From positions 1 to 20,342 of IMG/VR virus record IMGVR_UViG_3300006810_000546: DNA of 20,342 bases; one strand, written 5' to 3'. The position numbers and the translations under genes are program-made. The notes under the pieces are model-generated. The model searched no databases and was not told the DNA's origin. It saw only the letters and a list, made by a program, of their open reading frames with translations. This DNA is from a virus. This document shows positions 13,257-19,835 of the stretch, one piece after another. Within the stretch, counting starts at the first letter, position 1; every line of letters starts with the position of its first letter.

Positions 13257-13291
13257 TATAAAAAAAGGGCGATAGTTGCCTACCGCCCTTT
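13257..13291 (-). terminator. Strong intrinsic terminator after major capsid gene
   Basis: On the minus strand, AAAGGGCG and CGCCCTTT (plus-strand positions 13264-13271 and 13284-13291) form an 8-bp stem. Three further pairs (TAG/CTA) extend it inward past one mismatch, with a 4-base loop. The stem is followed by a run of seven T residues. It is 31 bases past the capsid stop. It should end much of the scaffold-capsid transcript and lower expression of the downstream tail genes. Confidence 0.85.
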
Positions 13292-13322
13292 GATATACCT
13301 GGAGGTTAATCTCTAATCAATA

Positions 13323-14195
13323 TTAGTTGATTGTTGATTCACCTTTTAGTTTAACACCATAAGTGTTTTTTAGGATAGCGTTTCCTCTTGCTGTTGAGCC
13401 AACAAATTCTACCGCTCTGGCAGAAACTTGTTCTTGGCTTTTCACAACAATTGGTCTTTTCACTATATGTCCAAAACACATAGGTGAGAAAACCGCTCCA
13501 ACGCTGTCATTTGCTGAGTCATTAGCAACCGCTGTAGACATAAACATTTTCACATTGTATAATCTACCCATAAATGCTGACTTAGAAAGTAAGTCATTAC
13601 CTACAGTTGATAAAGCGTTAGCACTTGTTCCAAAACCAGCACCCTGTAAAGAGTTAGCGATGTTGTAAGCAACTGATGGATTGATCACACAGTAGTAATC
13701 ACCATCCGCGTCTGTTGGGGCGTTGTTGTTTCTTAAAGTGTACACTGCCTGTAATACTTTGGCAGGAGTCACTTCAGCACCACCTGTACCCACTACATTG
13801 GTTAAGTTGTCAAAGAAACTGAAAGCGTTGCTGTCAATCTTCTCACCAATTGCGGCACCTAACATCTGACCAATGTCAGCGGCAACATCTCTGTTTGACG
13901 CTTCTCTTAATAGGTCTGTTAAGTCTGCTCTGGCACCAATCTCAGCCGCTGTAATTGTCACAGTCGCTGGAGTGATTGATTCAGATGAGGTTAGTGCTGT
14001 GCCTTCAGTTAAATCTGAAGCACTGATTTCTGGATACACAGGTATCTGTGCTGTTAATCCAGGTGTTCCAGTCATATCAAAGACTTGGAACAGGTCACCA
14101 GCGATTGATCTTTCAGATGCTGTGAAAATTGCCTCTTGTAAGACATTTGTCAACAACGCTGACGCTGATGATGTTGTGTTGTTATATGTAGCCAT
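13323..14195 (-). CDS. Major capsid protein, HK97 fold
   Basis: This is a 290-residue protein and the shell subunit. The N-terminal arm (about 1-55) ends with I-P-V-Y-P. It is followed by A-S-D-L-T-E-G-T-A-L-T and T-P-A-T-V-T-I-T-A-A-E-I-G (about 76-88), then the long spine helix from R-A-D-L-T-D-L-L (about 89) through D-V-A-A-D-I-G-Q-M-L-G-A-A-I-G-E-K-I-D (103-121). The C-terminal part ends with V-E-F-V-G-S-T-A-R-G-N-A-I-L-K-N-T-Y-G-V. No N-terminal delta domain is seen; scaffolding is supplied by the previous gene, and no protease is recognised. It has GAGGAG immediately before the ATG. Codon use differs from its neighbours (more AAA, GGT, GTT, TTA), as expected for a very highly expressed gene. 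Confidence 0.92.
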   Translation of the reverse strand: MATYNNTTSSASALLTNVLQEAIFTASERSIAGDLFQVFDMTGTPGLTAQIPVYPEISASDLTEGTALTSSESITPATVTITAAEIGARADLTDLLREASNRDVAADIGQMLGAAIGEKIDSNAFSFFDNLTNVVGTGGAEVTPAKVLQAVYTLRNNNAPTDADGDYYCVINPSVAYNIANSLQGAGFGTSANALSTVGNDLLSKSAFMGRLYNVKMFMSTAVANDSANDSVGAVFSPMCFGHIVKRPIVVKSQEQVSARAVEFVGSTARGNAILKNTYGVKLKGESTIN

Positions 14196-14228
14196 TATAT
14201 TTCTCCTCTGGTTCTACAAGTTGTTAGT

Positions 14229-14957
14229 TTAAATGATCTGTCTATTCTTCTTCAGGCGTTCATTTCTTAATTGCTTATAGATCGCTCTGTGTTCTGAATT
14301 GTTCAGATCCAATTTACTGATGTCAACTTGTCCAGTACCTGTGGTTGAAGAAGTATTGCTCTGACTACCTGCTCCTTTGGGTCCTGGTTGAGAGAAATGC
14401 GGATTCTTGTCCAACCACTCTTTTACCAGTGTATCAACTGTGTAGGGATCTCCAGTTTCAGTGTATTTCACACCACCTTCTTCCCCAACAACTTCTACTT
14501 CACCCTTGTCGCTCAATCTCACATTCTTGGCAAGGAGTTCCTTGACCTGTTCTGGAGATATGGCCTTGTACTTGCTGGCGGCACTGATTATAGCACCATC
14601 CACCATTTGGCTTTGTAGTCTCTGTTTGAGTGTATTGATCTCACCATCTTTCTTGGAGACAGTTTCCTTCAACACCTTCTCAAAGTTACCTTTCGCCCTC
14701 TCAGCCTCAAGTTGTCTTTCCTCTTCAGCCTTGAGCAATTGGTTATACTTCTCAACATCCACCCCTTCCCATTTCTTCATTGCCTGCTTTTCTGCCTTTA
14801 CTCTGACAGATGCCATAGCGTTGTTGAACTCTTCCGCGGTGTAGGTTTTTGAACTGGTTGATACAGTTTCCTGAGTGGTTTCTTTGTTTTTAGAGTCTGT
14901 TTGTGCTTTGGTCTCAGTTGCCTCTGCTTCAGACTGCTGGATGTTAGTCTCTTCCAT
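14229..14957 (-). CDS. Scaffolding protein
   Basis: This is a 242-residue hydrophilic protein. Residues 1-37 are Glu/Thr/Ser/Gln-rich and disordered. T-Y-T-A-E-E-F-N (about 38-45) begins a long coiled coil to about 115 (M-K-K-W-E-G-V-D-V-E-K-Y then E-E-E-R-Q-L-E-A-E-R). A mixed region follows, then a Gly/Ser/Thr-rich linker, and a basic C-terminal helix (R-A-I-Y-K-Q-L-R-N-E-R-L-K-K-N-R), the usual coat-binding end. Order and composition are those of phage scaffolds, immediately upstream of the capsid gene. I chose the ATG at 14957 because AAGGAAG precedes it; the in-frame ATG at 14975 has no ribosome site. Confidence 0.88.
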   Translation of the reverse strand: MEETNIQQSEAEATETKAQTDSKNKETTQETVSTSSKTYTAEEFNNAMASVRVKAEKQAMKKWEGVDVEKYNQLLKAEEERQLEAERAKGNFEKVLKETVSKKDGEINTLKQRLQSQMVDGAIISAASKYKAISPEQVKELLAKNVRLSDKGEVEVVGEEGGVKYTETGDPYTVDTLVKEWLDKNPHFSQPGPKGAGSQSNTSSTTGTGQVDISKLDLNNSEHRAIYKQLRNERLKKNRQII

Positions 14958-14991
14958 TTGAGTGCTTCCTTTCATATTGGAATTGTTTTGT

Positions 14992-14999
14992 TATTTATA
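14992..14999 (-). promoter_or_regulatory. TATAAATA box upstream of scaffold-capsid genes
   Basis: On the minus strand, an exact TATAAATA lies in a 90-base AT-rich gap, about 35 bases before the scaffold ATG. It matches the T4-type late promoter consensus and the copy at 1476-1483. With the terminator at 13257-13291 it brackets the scaffold and capsid genes as one unit. Alternative sigma70-like -10 boxes (TATACC) also occur in this gap, so the polymerase used is uncertain. Confidence 0.45.
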
Positions 15000-15047
15000 C
15001 ACCTATTTAAGGTATAATGTTATATGATTAAGGAATATTGGTTTAGA

Positions 15048-15143
15048 CTACTTCTTCTTGTAAGACTTCTTACCTTTTTTCTTGTTCATCTTCTTTGCGG
15101 CCTTCATTGCTCCCCTGCCCGCTCTTGATCTGTATGTTTTCAT
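15048..15143 (-). CDS. 31-residue very basic peptide
   Basis: The ATG is preceded by AAGGAG with 7-base spacing, one of the best ribosome sites in the region. The product starts M-K-T-Y-R-S-R-A-G-R-G and ends in a lysine-rich tail (K-K-G-K-K-S-Y-K-K-K); about half of all residues are Lys or Arg. Its first 74 bases overlap the end of the preceding gene in another frame. Such tiny basic proteins are common beside phage head genes and may bind DNA or the scaffold; the function is unknown. Confidence 0.65.
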   Translation of the reverse strand: MKTYRSRAGRGAMKAAKKMNKKKGKKSYKKK

Positions 15144-15405
15144 CTTGCTTCTCCTTGTTTTGTATGTTGTTCACATATTTACGCTTGGGATCCACAGAGT
15201 AAAGTGACAACAGTTCCAACTTCCTGGTGTGTGCCAGGGTCTTGACCTTTTGTAGGGCCTTCCTGGCCATAAAGGCACTGTTCTTTGACTTCAACCTCTT
15301 ACAGTATTTCCACCAGTAGTAGTAGTCCTTCAAGGCGGCCTCAAGTGCCAGGTGTGCTGGTGTGTCAAACAGTTCTATGTGTGTGATTGTGCCCTTGCCC
15401 TTCAA
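15070..15405 (-). CDS. Hypothetical basic helical protein
   Basis: This is a 111-residue protein and not recognised. An aromatic helix (D-Y-Y-Y-W-W-K-Y, 27-34) is followed by basic helices and a charged tail. It begins with TTG overlapping the speD-like stop (TTGA), with GGAG 8 bases upstream. A shorter form from an internal ATG (residue 46) is possible. Its last 25 residues are highly charged and overlap the 31-residue basic ORF in another frame. Confidence 0.65.
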   Translation of the reverse strand: MKGKGTITHIELFDTPAHLALEAALKDYYYWWKYCKRLKSKNSAFMARKALQKVKTLAHTRKLELLSLYSVDPKRKYVNNIQNKEKQDENIQIKSGQGSNEGRKEDEQEKR

Positions 15406-15788
15406 TGGTCAAACTCCAGTGTGTGTTGCTCCAATGTCTTGAAACTGTTGTTCCTGTCCAAGAACTTGTAGTCCATATGTGTTGGTTGGAACTCCTCCGC
15501 CCAGGCTATCACCTTGTGTATGTCAAAGTCCTTACAACTGTAGATGTCAAGGTTCAACAGTCCTGTCTCATTCCAACTGTGCCACGCTATGTGTGATGTC
15601 TCAATTATTGTGGTACCTGACCAACCAATGTTGCCTGGCATATCACACCACGCTGTCATAGGTCCAGCCAAAATCTTCATATCTATCAGATCTACCAAAT
15701 CCTCCAATTTAGCCTTTAGGTCAAAATCCTTGCCTGGTATGCGTTCACACTCTGCCCTGATCAGCAGGTGCTTGTGATCCAATATCAT
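15402..15788 (-). CDS. speD: S-adenosylmethionine decarboxylase-like, pyruvoyl-dependent (SpeD family)
   Basis: The protein has 128 residues, the size of the short bacterial/archaeal SpeD proenzyme. The active-site block I-I-E-T-S-H-I-A-W-H-S-W (61-72) and L-D-I-Y-S-C-K-D (80-87) gives Ser65, His70 and Cys85. These correspond to Ser63, His68 and Cys83 of the Thermotoga maritima enzyme with identical spacing. Ser65 would become the pyruvoyl group after self-cleavage. The residue before it is Thr, where canonical enzymes have Glu, so substrate or processing may differ. SpeD makes decarboxylated AdoMet for spermidine synthesis, and relatives with changed substrates are known. speD homologues occur in cyanophages. 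No spermidine synthase is in the window. It overlaps neighbours by 4 bases on each side. Confidence 0.85.
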   Translation of the reverse strand: MILDHKHLLIRAECERIPGKDFDLKAKLEDLVDLIDMKILAGPMTAWCDMPGNIGWSGTTIIETSHIAWHSWNETGLLNLDIYSCKDFDIHKVIAWAEEFQPTHMDYKFLDRNNSFKTLEQHTLEFDH

Positions 15789-16225
15789 AGGTAATAGTAT
15801 TCTGTTGGTCTGGTTTTCATCCTGTTGTAGATTGTGGTGACATCAACTGCCAACTGTTCAGCCGCTGTCTTTATCTTTTTGTATTCTCCATATGGTGTGT
15901 GTATTGATCTACAACCAACATCTCTTGGTCCTCGCTTAGGATTCCTGTCATAGGTATGATCAGCATCTTGTAGATTTCCTGTGTTTGTGGTAATATACAC
16001 ATTGTCAGGATGGTATGGACCCTGATCACCATATCTCGCCATCACAAATGAATCACCCTTATAGTGTCTTGGTTGGTTCTTGTCAACACCATTGTCCAAC
16101 CACCATTGTCTCCATTGTTCAGGAGTGAACTGCCAATCTATGTTCCTGTATTTGGCACTGAACTTGGCGTTGTGATAACATTTCTTCCAATATGTAGATG
16201 TGCCTTTCTTGTATGCTTGTCCCAT
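15785..16225 (-). CDS. HNH-like homing endonuclease with C-terminal HTH
   Basis: This is a 146-residue basic protein. Residues 58-85 (S-F-V-M-A-R-Y-G-D-Q-G-P-Y, then P-D-N-V-Y-I-T-T, then N) match the second half of phage HNH-type homing endonucleases (D-R-x-D-x-x-G-Y-x-x-x-N-V). The usual D-R is A-R here and no upstream catalytic His pair is obvious, so cleavage activity is uncertain. Residues 112-137 (Y-G-E-Y-K-K-I-K-T-A-A-E-Q-L, then V-T-T-I-Y-N-R-M-K) are the NUMOD-like DNA-binding helix-turn-helix common at the C-terminus of such proteins. The ATG at 16225 shares bases with the upstream TAA (TAATG), so I prefer it over a start 13 codons upstream that would overlap by 40 bases. It is fully integrated in the operon. 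Confidence 0.75.
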   Translation of the reverse strand: MGQAYKKGTSTYWKKCYHNAKFSAKYRNIDWQFTPEQWRQWWLDNGVDKNQPRHYKGDSFVMARYGDQGPYHPDNVYITTNTGNLQDADHTYDRNPKRGPRDVGCRSIHTPYGEYKKIKTAAEQLAVDVTTIYNRMKTRPTEYYYL

Positions 16226-16497
16226 TACAGTTTGAATCCTTTCTCCCAACTCCTCAGGGCCCAATATGCTGGTGATAGTGTTTTCTGTCCCCTGACCTTT
16301 TTGAGCACAGCACCCATCCTGGCATTGAAACTTCTACGCCTGGCTGGATCTTTCCTGCCTATGCTCATACCCTTCTGGCCAAAATTGATCTTGTTGATCT
16401 TGCCAGTCTGTTTGTTCTTCACAAACACTTTGAATTTTTTAACATCGCCCCTCATAGGCCTGTTCAACTTAACTGTTCTTCCCTGATACTTTGCCAT
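16225..16497 (-). CDS. Small conserved phage protein, cysteine-free variant
   Basis: This is a 90-residue basic protein. K-K-F-K-V-F-V-K-N (20-28), then I-N-F-G-Q-K-G-M-S-I (37-46), then D-P-A-R-R-R-S-F-N-A-R (50-60) and a final Y-W-A-L-R-S-W (78-84) match a small protein family I know from many phages (V-x-F-G, then M-x-I-x-R-D-D-P, R-R-x-S-F-x-A-R-H-x-C, Y-W-S-C-x-x-W). Typical members have Cys and His after the A-R and in the terminal motif; here they are M/A and A, so any metal or disulfide site is lost. Function unknown. It overlaps the previous gene by 29 bases. Confidence 0.75.
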   Translation of the reverse strand: MAKYQGRTVKLNRPMRGDVKKFKVFVKNKQTGKINKINFGQKGMSIGRKDPARRRSFNARMGAVLKKVRGQKTLSPAYWALRSWEKGFKL

Positions 16498-16729
16498 TTC
16501 TCTTCATCATCCTTGTTAGTGTTTTCTTTGATTGGTATTTGGCCACCAATTCCCTTGCCTTCAATCTGATCAAAGCATCCTCAAACTGTTTGGTGTGGGT
16601 CTTGCCCTCCAACAGCGTGATGTAGTCTGTCATCAGTTCAAACTTCTCCTCCTTCTCTGAGAGGCCAGTGCCGCCATACTCCATCCAGGTGTCAGCCAGT
16701 ATCTCAGCCTTAAGATCTATTGTCTTCAT
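16469..16729 (-). CDS. Small hypothetical protein
   Basis: This is an 86-residue charged, helical protein (E-K-E-E-K-F-E-L-M-T-D-Y-I-T-L-L near 25-40) with a basic C-terminus. I do not recognise it. The start overlaps the upstream stop by 4 bases (ATGA). Its place between portal and head genes suggests head assembly or an accessory role. Confidence 0.75.
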   Translation of the reverse strand: MKTIDLKAEILADTWMEYGGTGLSEKEEKFELMTDYITLLEGKTHTKQFEDALIRLKARELVAKYQSKKTLTRMMKRNGKVSGKNS

Positions 16730-16986
16730 TTCTGTTTTGCTTTCTTTGTTGCCTTCTCCCAGAAATCAACCAGCGTGTCCACATTGTTCTTTAGTTGTAG
16801 TTTCTTCTCAAGGCTCTTGACCTGTAGTTCAAGGTCCTCCACCCTGTGTGATAGTGTGTTGTGGCTAATGATCAGTTCATCATTCTTCTTGACCAACTTG
16901 TTGTGTTTGGTCCTGATGTCTGTGACCATAGTCTCAAGGCCAATCAACCAATCATAGGGATTCCAGTCTAAAGGATTTTTGCTCAT
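16726..16986 (-). CDS. Small coiled-coil protein
   Basis: This is an 86-residue protein. Residues 20-68 form a coiled coil (heptads through K-N-D-E-L-I-I-S-H-N-T-L-S-H-R-V and L-E-L-Q-V-K-S-L-E-K-K-L), followed by a basic tail. No family is recognised. Unlike neighbouring genes it has no Shine-Dalgarno and is separated from the portal stop by 40 bases containing a possible promoter whose -10 box lies so close to the ATG that the transcript could be leaderless. Confidence 0.75.
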   Translation of the reverse strand: MSKNPLDWNPYDWLIGLETMVTDIRTKHNKLVKKNDELIISHNTLSHRVEDLELQVKSLEKKLQLKNNVDTLVDFWEKATKKAKQK

Positions 16987-16992
16987 ACTAAG

Positions 16993-17022
16993 ATTATATA
17001 TTGAAACACAGCAAAATGTCTA
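16993..17022 (-). promoter_or_regulatory. Candidate promoter between portal and next gene
   Basis: On the minus strand, TAGACA (17017-17022) and a perfect TATAAT (16993-16998) are 18 bases apart. Transcription would start at about the ATG at 16986, leaving no leader. It lies in one of the few gaps in the operon. The hexamers are good, but the spacing is at the upper limit and the -35 starts within a few bases of the portal stop. Confidence 0.35.
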
Positions 17023-17026
17023 TGAT

Positions 17027-18592
17027 TTATTGGTTGTTTTGGTCTAAAAGATCCTGCTTGGCCTGATCAATGTCTGCCTGTGTGATCTCTGGGTGTAGGT
17101 CCAACATCTGCTGATCAGTGTAGCCATCCATAATCATCTGCTGTATGTGTGGGCTCCTATCAGTGGCTGTGGTTGTTGGGTGTTCAAGTTCAACAGCCTC
17201 TCCCTCTTCATTCTCCAAGGCCTCAATCTCATCCTCATCCATAATGATCTCCAGTATCTTCCTGTCAATGGCCTTCTTGACCAATGGATCACTTGGTTGT
17301 GTCCTCGCGGCCTTCTCCAATAAGTCCATATCCATTGACTTGTCCCTGATGTGGAATGTGTTTGGGTACATAATGTTACCATCAAATGTCAGTCCCTGCC
17401 ATTCAGCCCATAATCTCCAGATCTGCTCCTCAGCAAGTTCCATCTGTTTGGCCTTCTCAGAAAGTTTGGAATTCAAGAGTGTGAACTCAGCCACCATCGC
17501 GGCACCGCTCATCTGTCTTGTCTCAATGGCCCTCAGTGCCCCCATATGTGCCATCCTGTCAATGCTGTCAATGGTTGCCTGTATTGATTTCAGGATGCCA
17601 TCAATTGACTGTGAGTTTGGCTGAAGCAAGAAAGGCTTAAGGTTCCCATCCAGTTCAGGTGGCATTGTGATGATTGCCCCAGCACCCGCTGAAGCCTCTG
17701 TGTCTGATGTCTTCACCAAAGAAGGGTGGTTCTGTAGTCTGATCAACTGCTCAACCTCTGTGGTCTGGTTGGCTATGTAGGCCTGGGCGTCACAGATGTC
17801 TCCAATGAAACTGACACCAATGCCCTTCACAGGTGATCTCTGATCATACACAAACACCGCTGGTATCTTGCCCAGTTCATTTGGTATGATGCTTAGGACC
17901 TCCTGTCCACCATCACGCTTGGTTGGTGAATACTTCTCAAGTGTGATGTCTTCTTTGGTGTAAGTTCTGACAAAGTAGTCAGATACCTGCCCATACGCTC
18001 TCTGCTCAACCTCAAGCAATTTCAAATAACTCAATTGGTAATGTCCTGATGGTAATCTCTCAAACTGCCAGTCAAGGATGTTTGGTGCTGTGAACAGCGT
18101 GGCATATGTCCTGATGCCCTGTGCCAACTCCTCAGCCTTTGTGCCAGCGTTTGATTGTGGTCTGTCCAACAGCACACAACAGTGGCCAGCGATTGTTGAA
18201 TGTATGTTGACCTCCGCCATAAAGGCGTCCCAACTCCTGCCATCAAGGTCAGCGTCCTTGAGGAATGGTTCCAACTCTGGGTTGTTCTTGATGTTTGCGA
18301 AATCCCTCTCAGGCTTCTGCCTGAACAGGAATGAATTCATTGTGTGTGTTATGGCCTTGGCGTGGTTGTCCAATGGTGTTGTGACCAATCTCTGGACATA
18401 CTCTGATTCTGATTCATACACATACCTTGTGAGGTACTTGCCCATCCTGAACTGATGGCCTCCCATATAAGAATTGTAGAGGAACTGCCACCTCTGATAG
18501 TGATTGTGGTATTCTGGATGAACACCTATGAGATCATAAAGGCTTGCGAAGTCTTCAGGATCTTGATTTGTAGTGTATATTTGCTGTGCCAT
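17027..18592 (-). CDS. Portal protein
   Basis: This is a 521-residue protein, in the size range of siphovirus portals. The N-terminal region (about 30-95) has H-Y-Q-R-W and P-L-D-N-H-A-K-A-I-T-H-T-M-N-S-F-L. A mixed wing domain follows, then a long helical stretch at about 330-400 containing M-G-A-L-R-A-I-E-T-R-Q-M-S-G (350-363), and an acidic C-terminal tail (about 450-521). Layout and position one base after the terminase indicate the dodecameric portal through which DNA is packaged. The sequence resembles DUF4055-type portals by eye, with moderate certainty as to family but high certainty as to role. Confidence 0.85.
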   Translation of the reverse strand: MAQQIYTTNQDPEDFASLYDLIGVHPEYHNHYQRWQFLYNSYMGGHQFRMGKYLTRYVYESESEYVQRLVTTPLDNHAKAITHTMNSFLFRQKPERDFANIKNNPELEPFLKDADLDGRSWDAFMAEVNIHSTIAGHCCVLLDRPQSNAGTKAEELAQGIRTYATLFTAPNILDWQFERLPSGHYQLSYLKLLEVEQRAYGQVSDYFVRTYTKEDITLEKYSPTKRDGGQEVLSIIPNELGKIPAVFVYDQRSPVKGIGVSFIGDICDAQAYIANQTTEVEQLIRLQNHPSLVKTSDTEASAGAGAIITMPPELDGNLKPFLLQPNSQSIDGILKSIQATIDSIDRMAHMGALRAIETRQMSGAAMVAEFTLLNSKLSEKAKQMELAEEQIWRLWAEWQGLTFDGNIMYPNTFHIRDKSMDMDLLEKAARTQPSDPLVKKAIDRKILEIIMDEDEIEALENEEGEAVELEHPTTTATDRSPHIQQMIMDGYTDQQMLDLHPEITQADIDQAKQDLLDQNNQ

Positions 18593-18593
18593 A

Positions 18594-19835
18594 TTATGCT
18601 ACCTTTACCCCCCAAGTTGTTGGTTGTTGTTGTTGTTCAAAGTCTCTCCTCACTGGTTTCAGGAATGAAACGCCATACCCAAGGGCGTCAAGTATGTGAT
18701 CATACCCTGTGTCCTTCTCAGGTTGTGATGTGCCTGGTTTGTAGATCTGTCTCTCCAAACTCTTTATCAATTTCTTACATCTTGGATGTATTGAAACACT
18801 GGTCTCACCAGCACCATTCATCAATGCTGTGTTCACTGAATTGATCCTGTCCCTGATCGCCATATGTTTGTTGTACATCTTTACTATGAAGCCATTGTTT
18901 TGTAATATACTTACATCTGTCCTGCCTCCAGCGGATGTTTTCCTCGCCTTGGCTGATGGATCTGGATACGCGAACACCTTGGCATTGGGGAACTTGGTAA
19001 GGATCTCCTGACACATCTCATCTGTGTTTGATCCATACATCTCAATCTCATCAATGATGTAGAAATGGTTGTCCTTGTACACAAAGCACACCGCTGACAT
19101 AGGATTGACATTAAAGTCCAATGAACAGTGGATGATTTGTTGTGGTCCATCAAATGTGATGTCCTTGATGTGTTTGGCCCTGTCAAAGGCGTAATAGACC
19201 ACGCCCTCATAGTTTGAAAATTCTGCTTCATACTCAACCCTGTAGGTCCTTGGGTCAAGGTCCCTCTTGGCTTGGTTGAGTTCATCATCATCAACCCATC
19301 CACCCTGTGCTGTGGTGTACTGCCAACTCTGCCATTCTGACTCTGTGGTGTCCTGTCCCCTCTGGAAGAAGTCAAACAGTTGGTTTGATCTGCCTTTTGG
19401 TGTGCCACACACAAGGACCCTTGCCTTGTGGTCTGACAGCGTTGGTCTCATAACTTCCCAGGCCTTGGGATCTATGTCTTGGAATTCATCCATAATAAGG
19501 ATGCCTTTGATGTAGAAACCCCTCAGGGCATCTGGGTTCTCTGATCCCCTTAGGCATATCTTTGAGTTGTTCTTCAATGTTATTGTCAATTCTGCTTCAT
19601 TCACTTTCTTGATCCAGTTGAGTCTGCCCAGTTGTGTCTTGAGTGGTTCCCAGGCCAAGCCCTTGGCGGCCCTGTATGATCCTGTGAGATACCAACACAC
19701 TGATTCAGGTTCCTTGGCGTGGTATGCCAGTTCCCTGATGGCCAGTGTTGTTTTCCCCCAACGCCTGCCACACGCCAAAACGCGGAATCTTGCCTTTGAC
19801 TTTGCTACTTCTGATTGTGGTACTGATAATTTCAT
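18594..19835 (-). CDS. terL: Terminase large subunit
   Basis: This is a 413-residue ATP-driven packaging motor with nuclease. The ATPase domain has Walker A G-R-R-W-G-K-T (23-29), Walker B I-L-I-M-D-E (112-117) with catalytic Glu117, and the coupling motif C-G-T-P-K-G (143-148). The RNase H-like nuclease domain has S-L-D-F-N (238-242; Asp240), Y-P-D-P (290-293; Asp292) and Y-D-H-I-L-D-A (378-384; Asp379 or Asp383) as metal ligands. All key residues are present. The ATG overlaps the previous stop as TAATG. No small terminase gene is in the window; it probably lies beyond the right edge. Confidence 0.95.
   Translation of the reverse strand: MKLSVPQSEVAKSKARFRVLACGRRWGKTTLAIRELAYHAKEPESVCWYLTGSYRAAKGLAWEPLKTQLGRLNWIKKVNEAELTITLKNNSKICLRGSENPDALRGFYIKGILIMDEFQDIDPKAWEVMRPTLSDHKARVLVCGTPKGRSNQLFDFFQRGQDTTESEWQSWQYTTAQGGWVDDDELNQAKRDLDPRTYRVEYEAEFSNYEGVVYYAFDRAKHIKDITFDGPQQIIHCSLDFNVNPMSAVCFVYKDNHFYIIDEIEMYGSNTDEMCQEILTKFPNAKVFAYPDPSAKARKTSAGGRTDVSILQNNGFIVKMYNKHMAIRDRINSVNTALMNGAGETSVSIHPRCKKLIKSLERQIYKPGTSQPEKDTGYDHILDALGYGVSFLKPVRRDFEQQQQPTTWGVKVA

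Noticed and set aside
14958-14975. Upstream ATG of the scaffold gene
   Set aside because: No Shine-Dalgarno precedes it, whereas AAGGAAG precedes the ATG at 14957.
1476-14999. T4-like myovirus interpretation from the TATAAATA boxes
   Set aside because: No sheath, baseplate wedge or T4-type head genes are present; the tail module is siphovirus-type.
16226-16264. Upstream extension of the homing-endonuclease-like gene
   Set aside because: It would overlap the preceding gene by 40 bases; TAATG at 16225 is the consistent junction.
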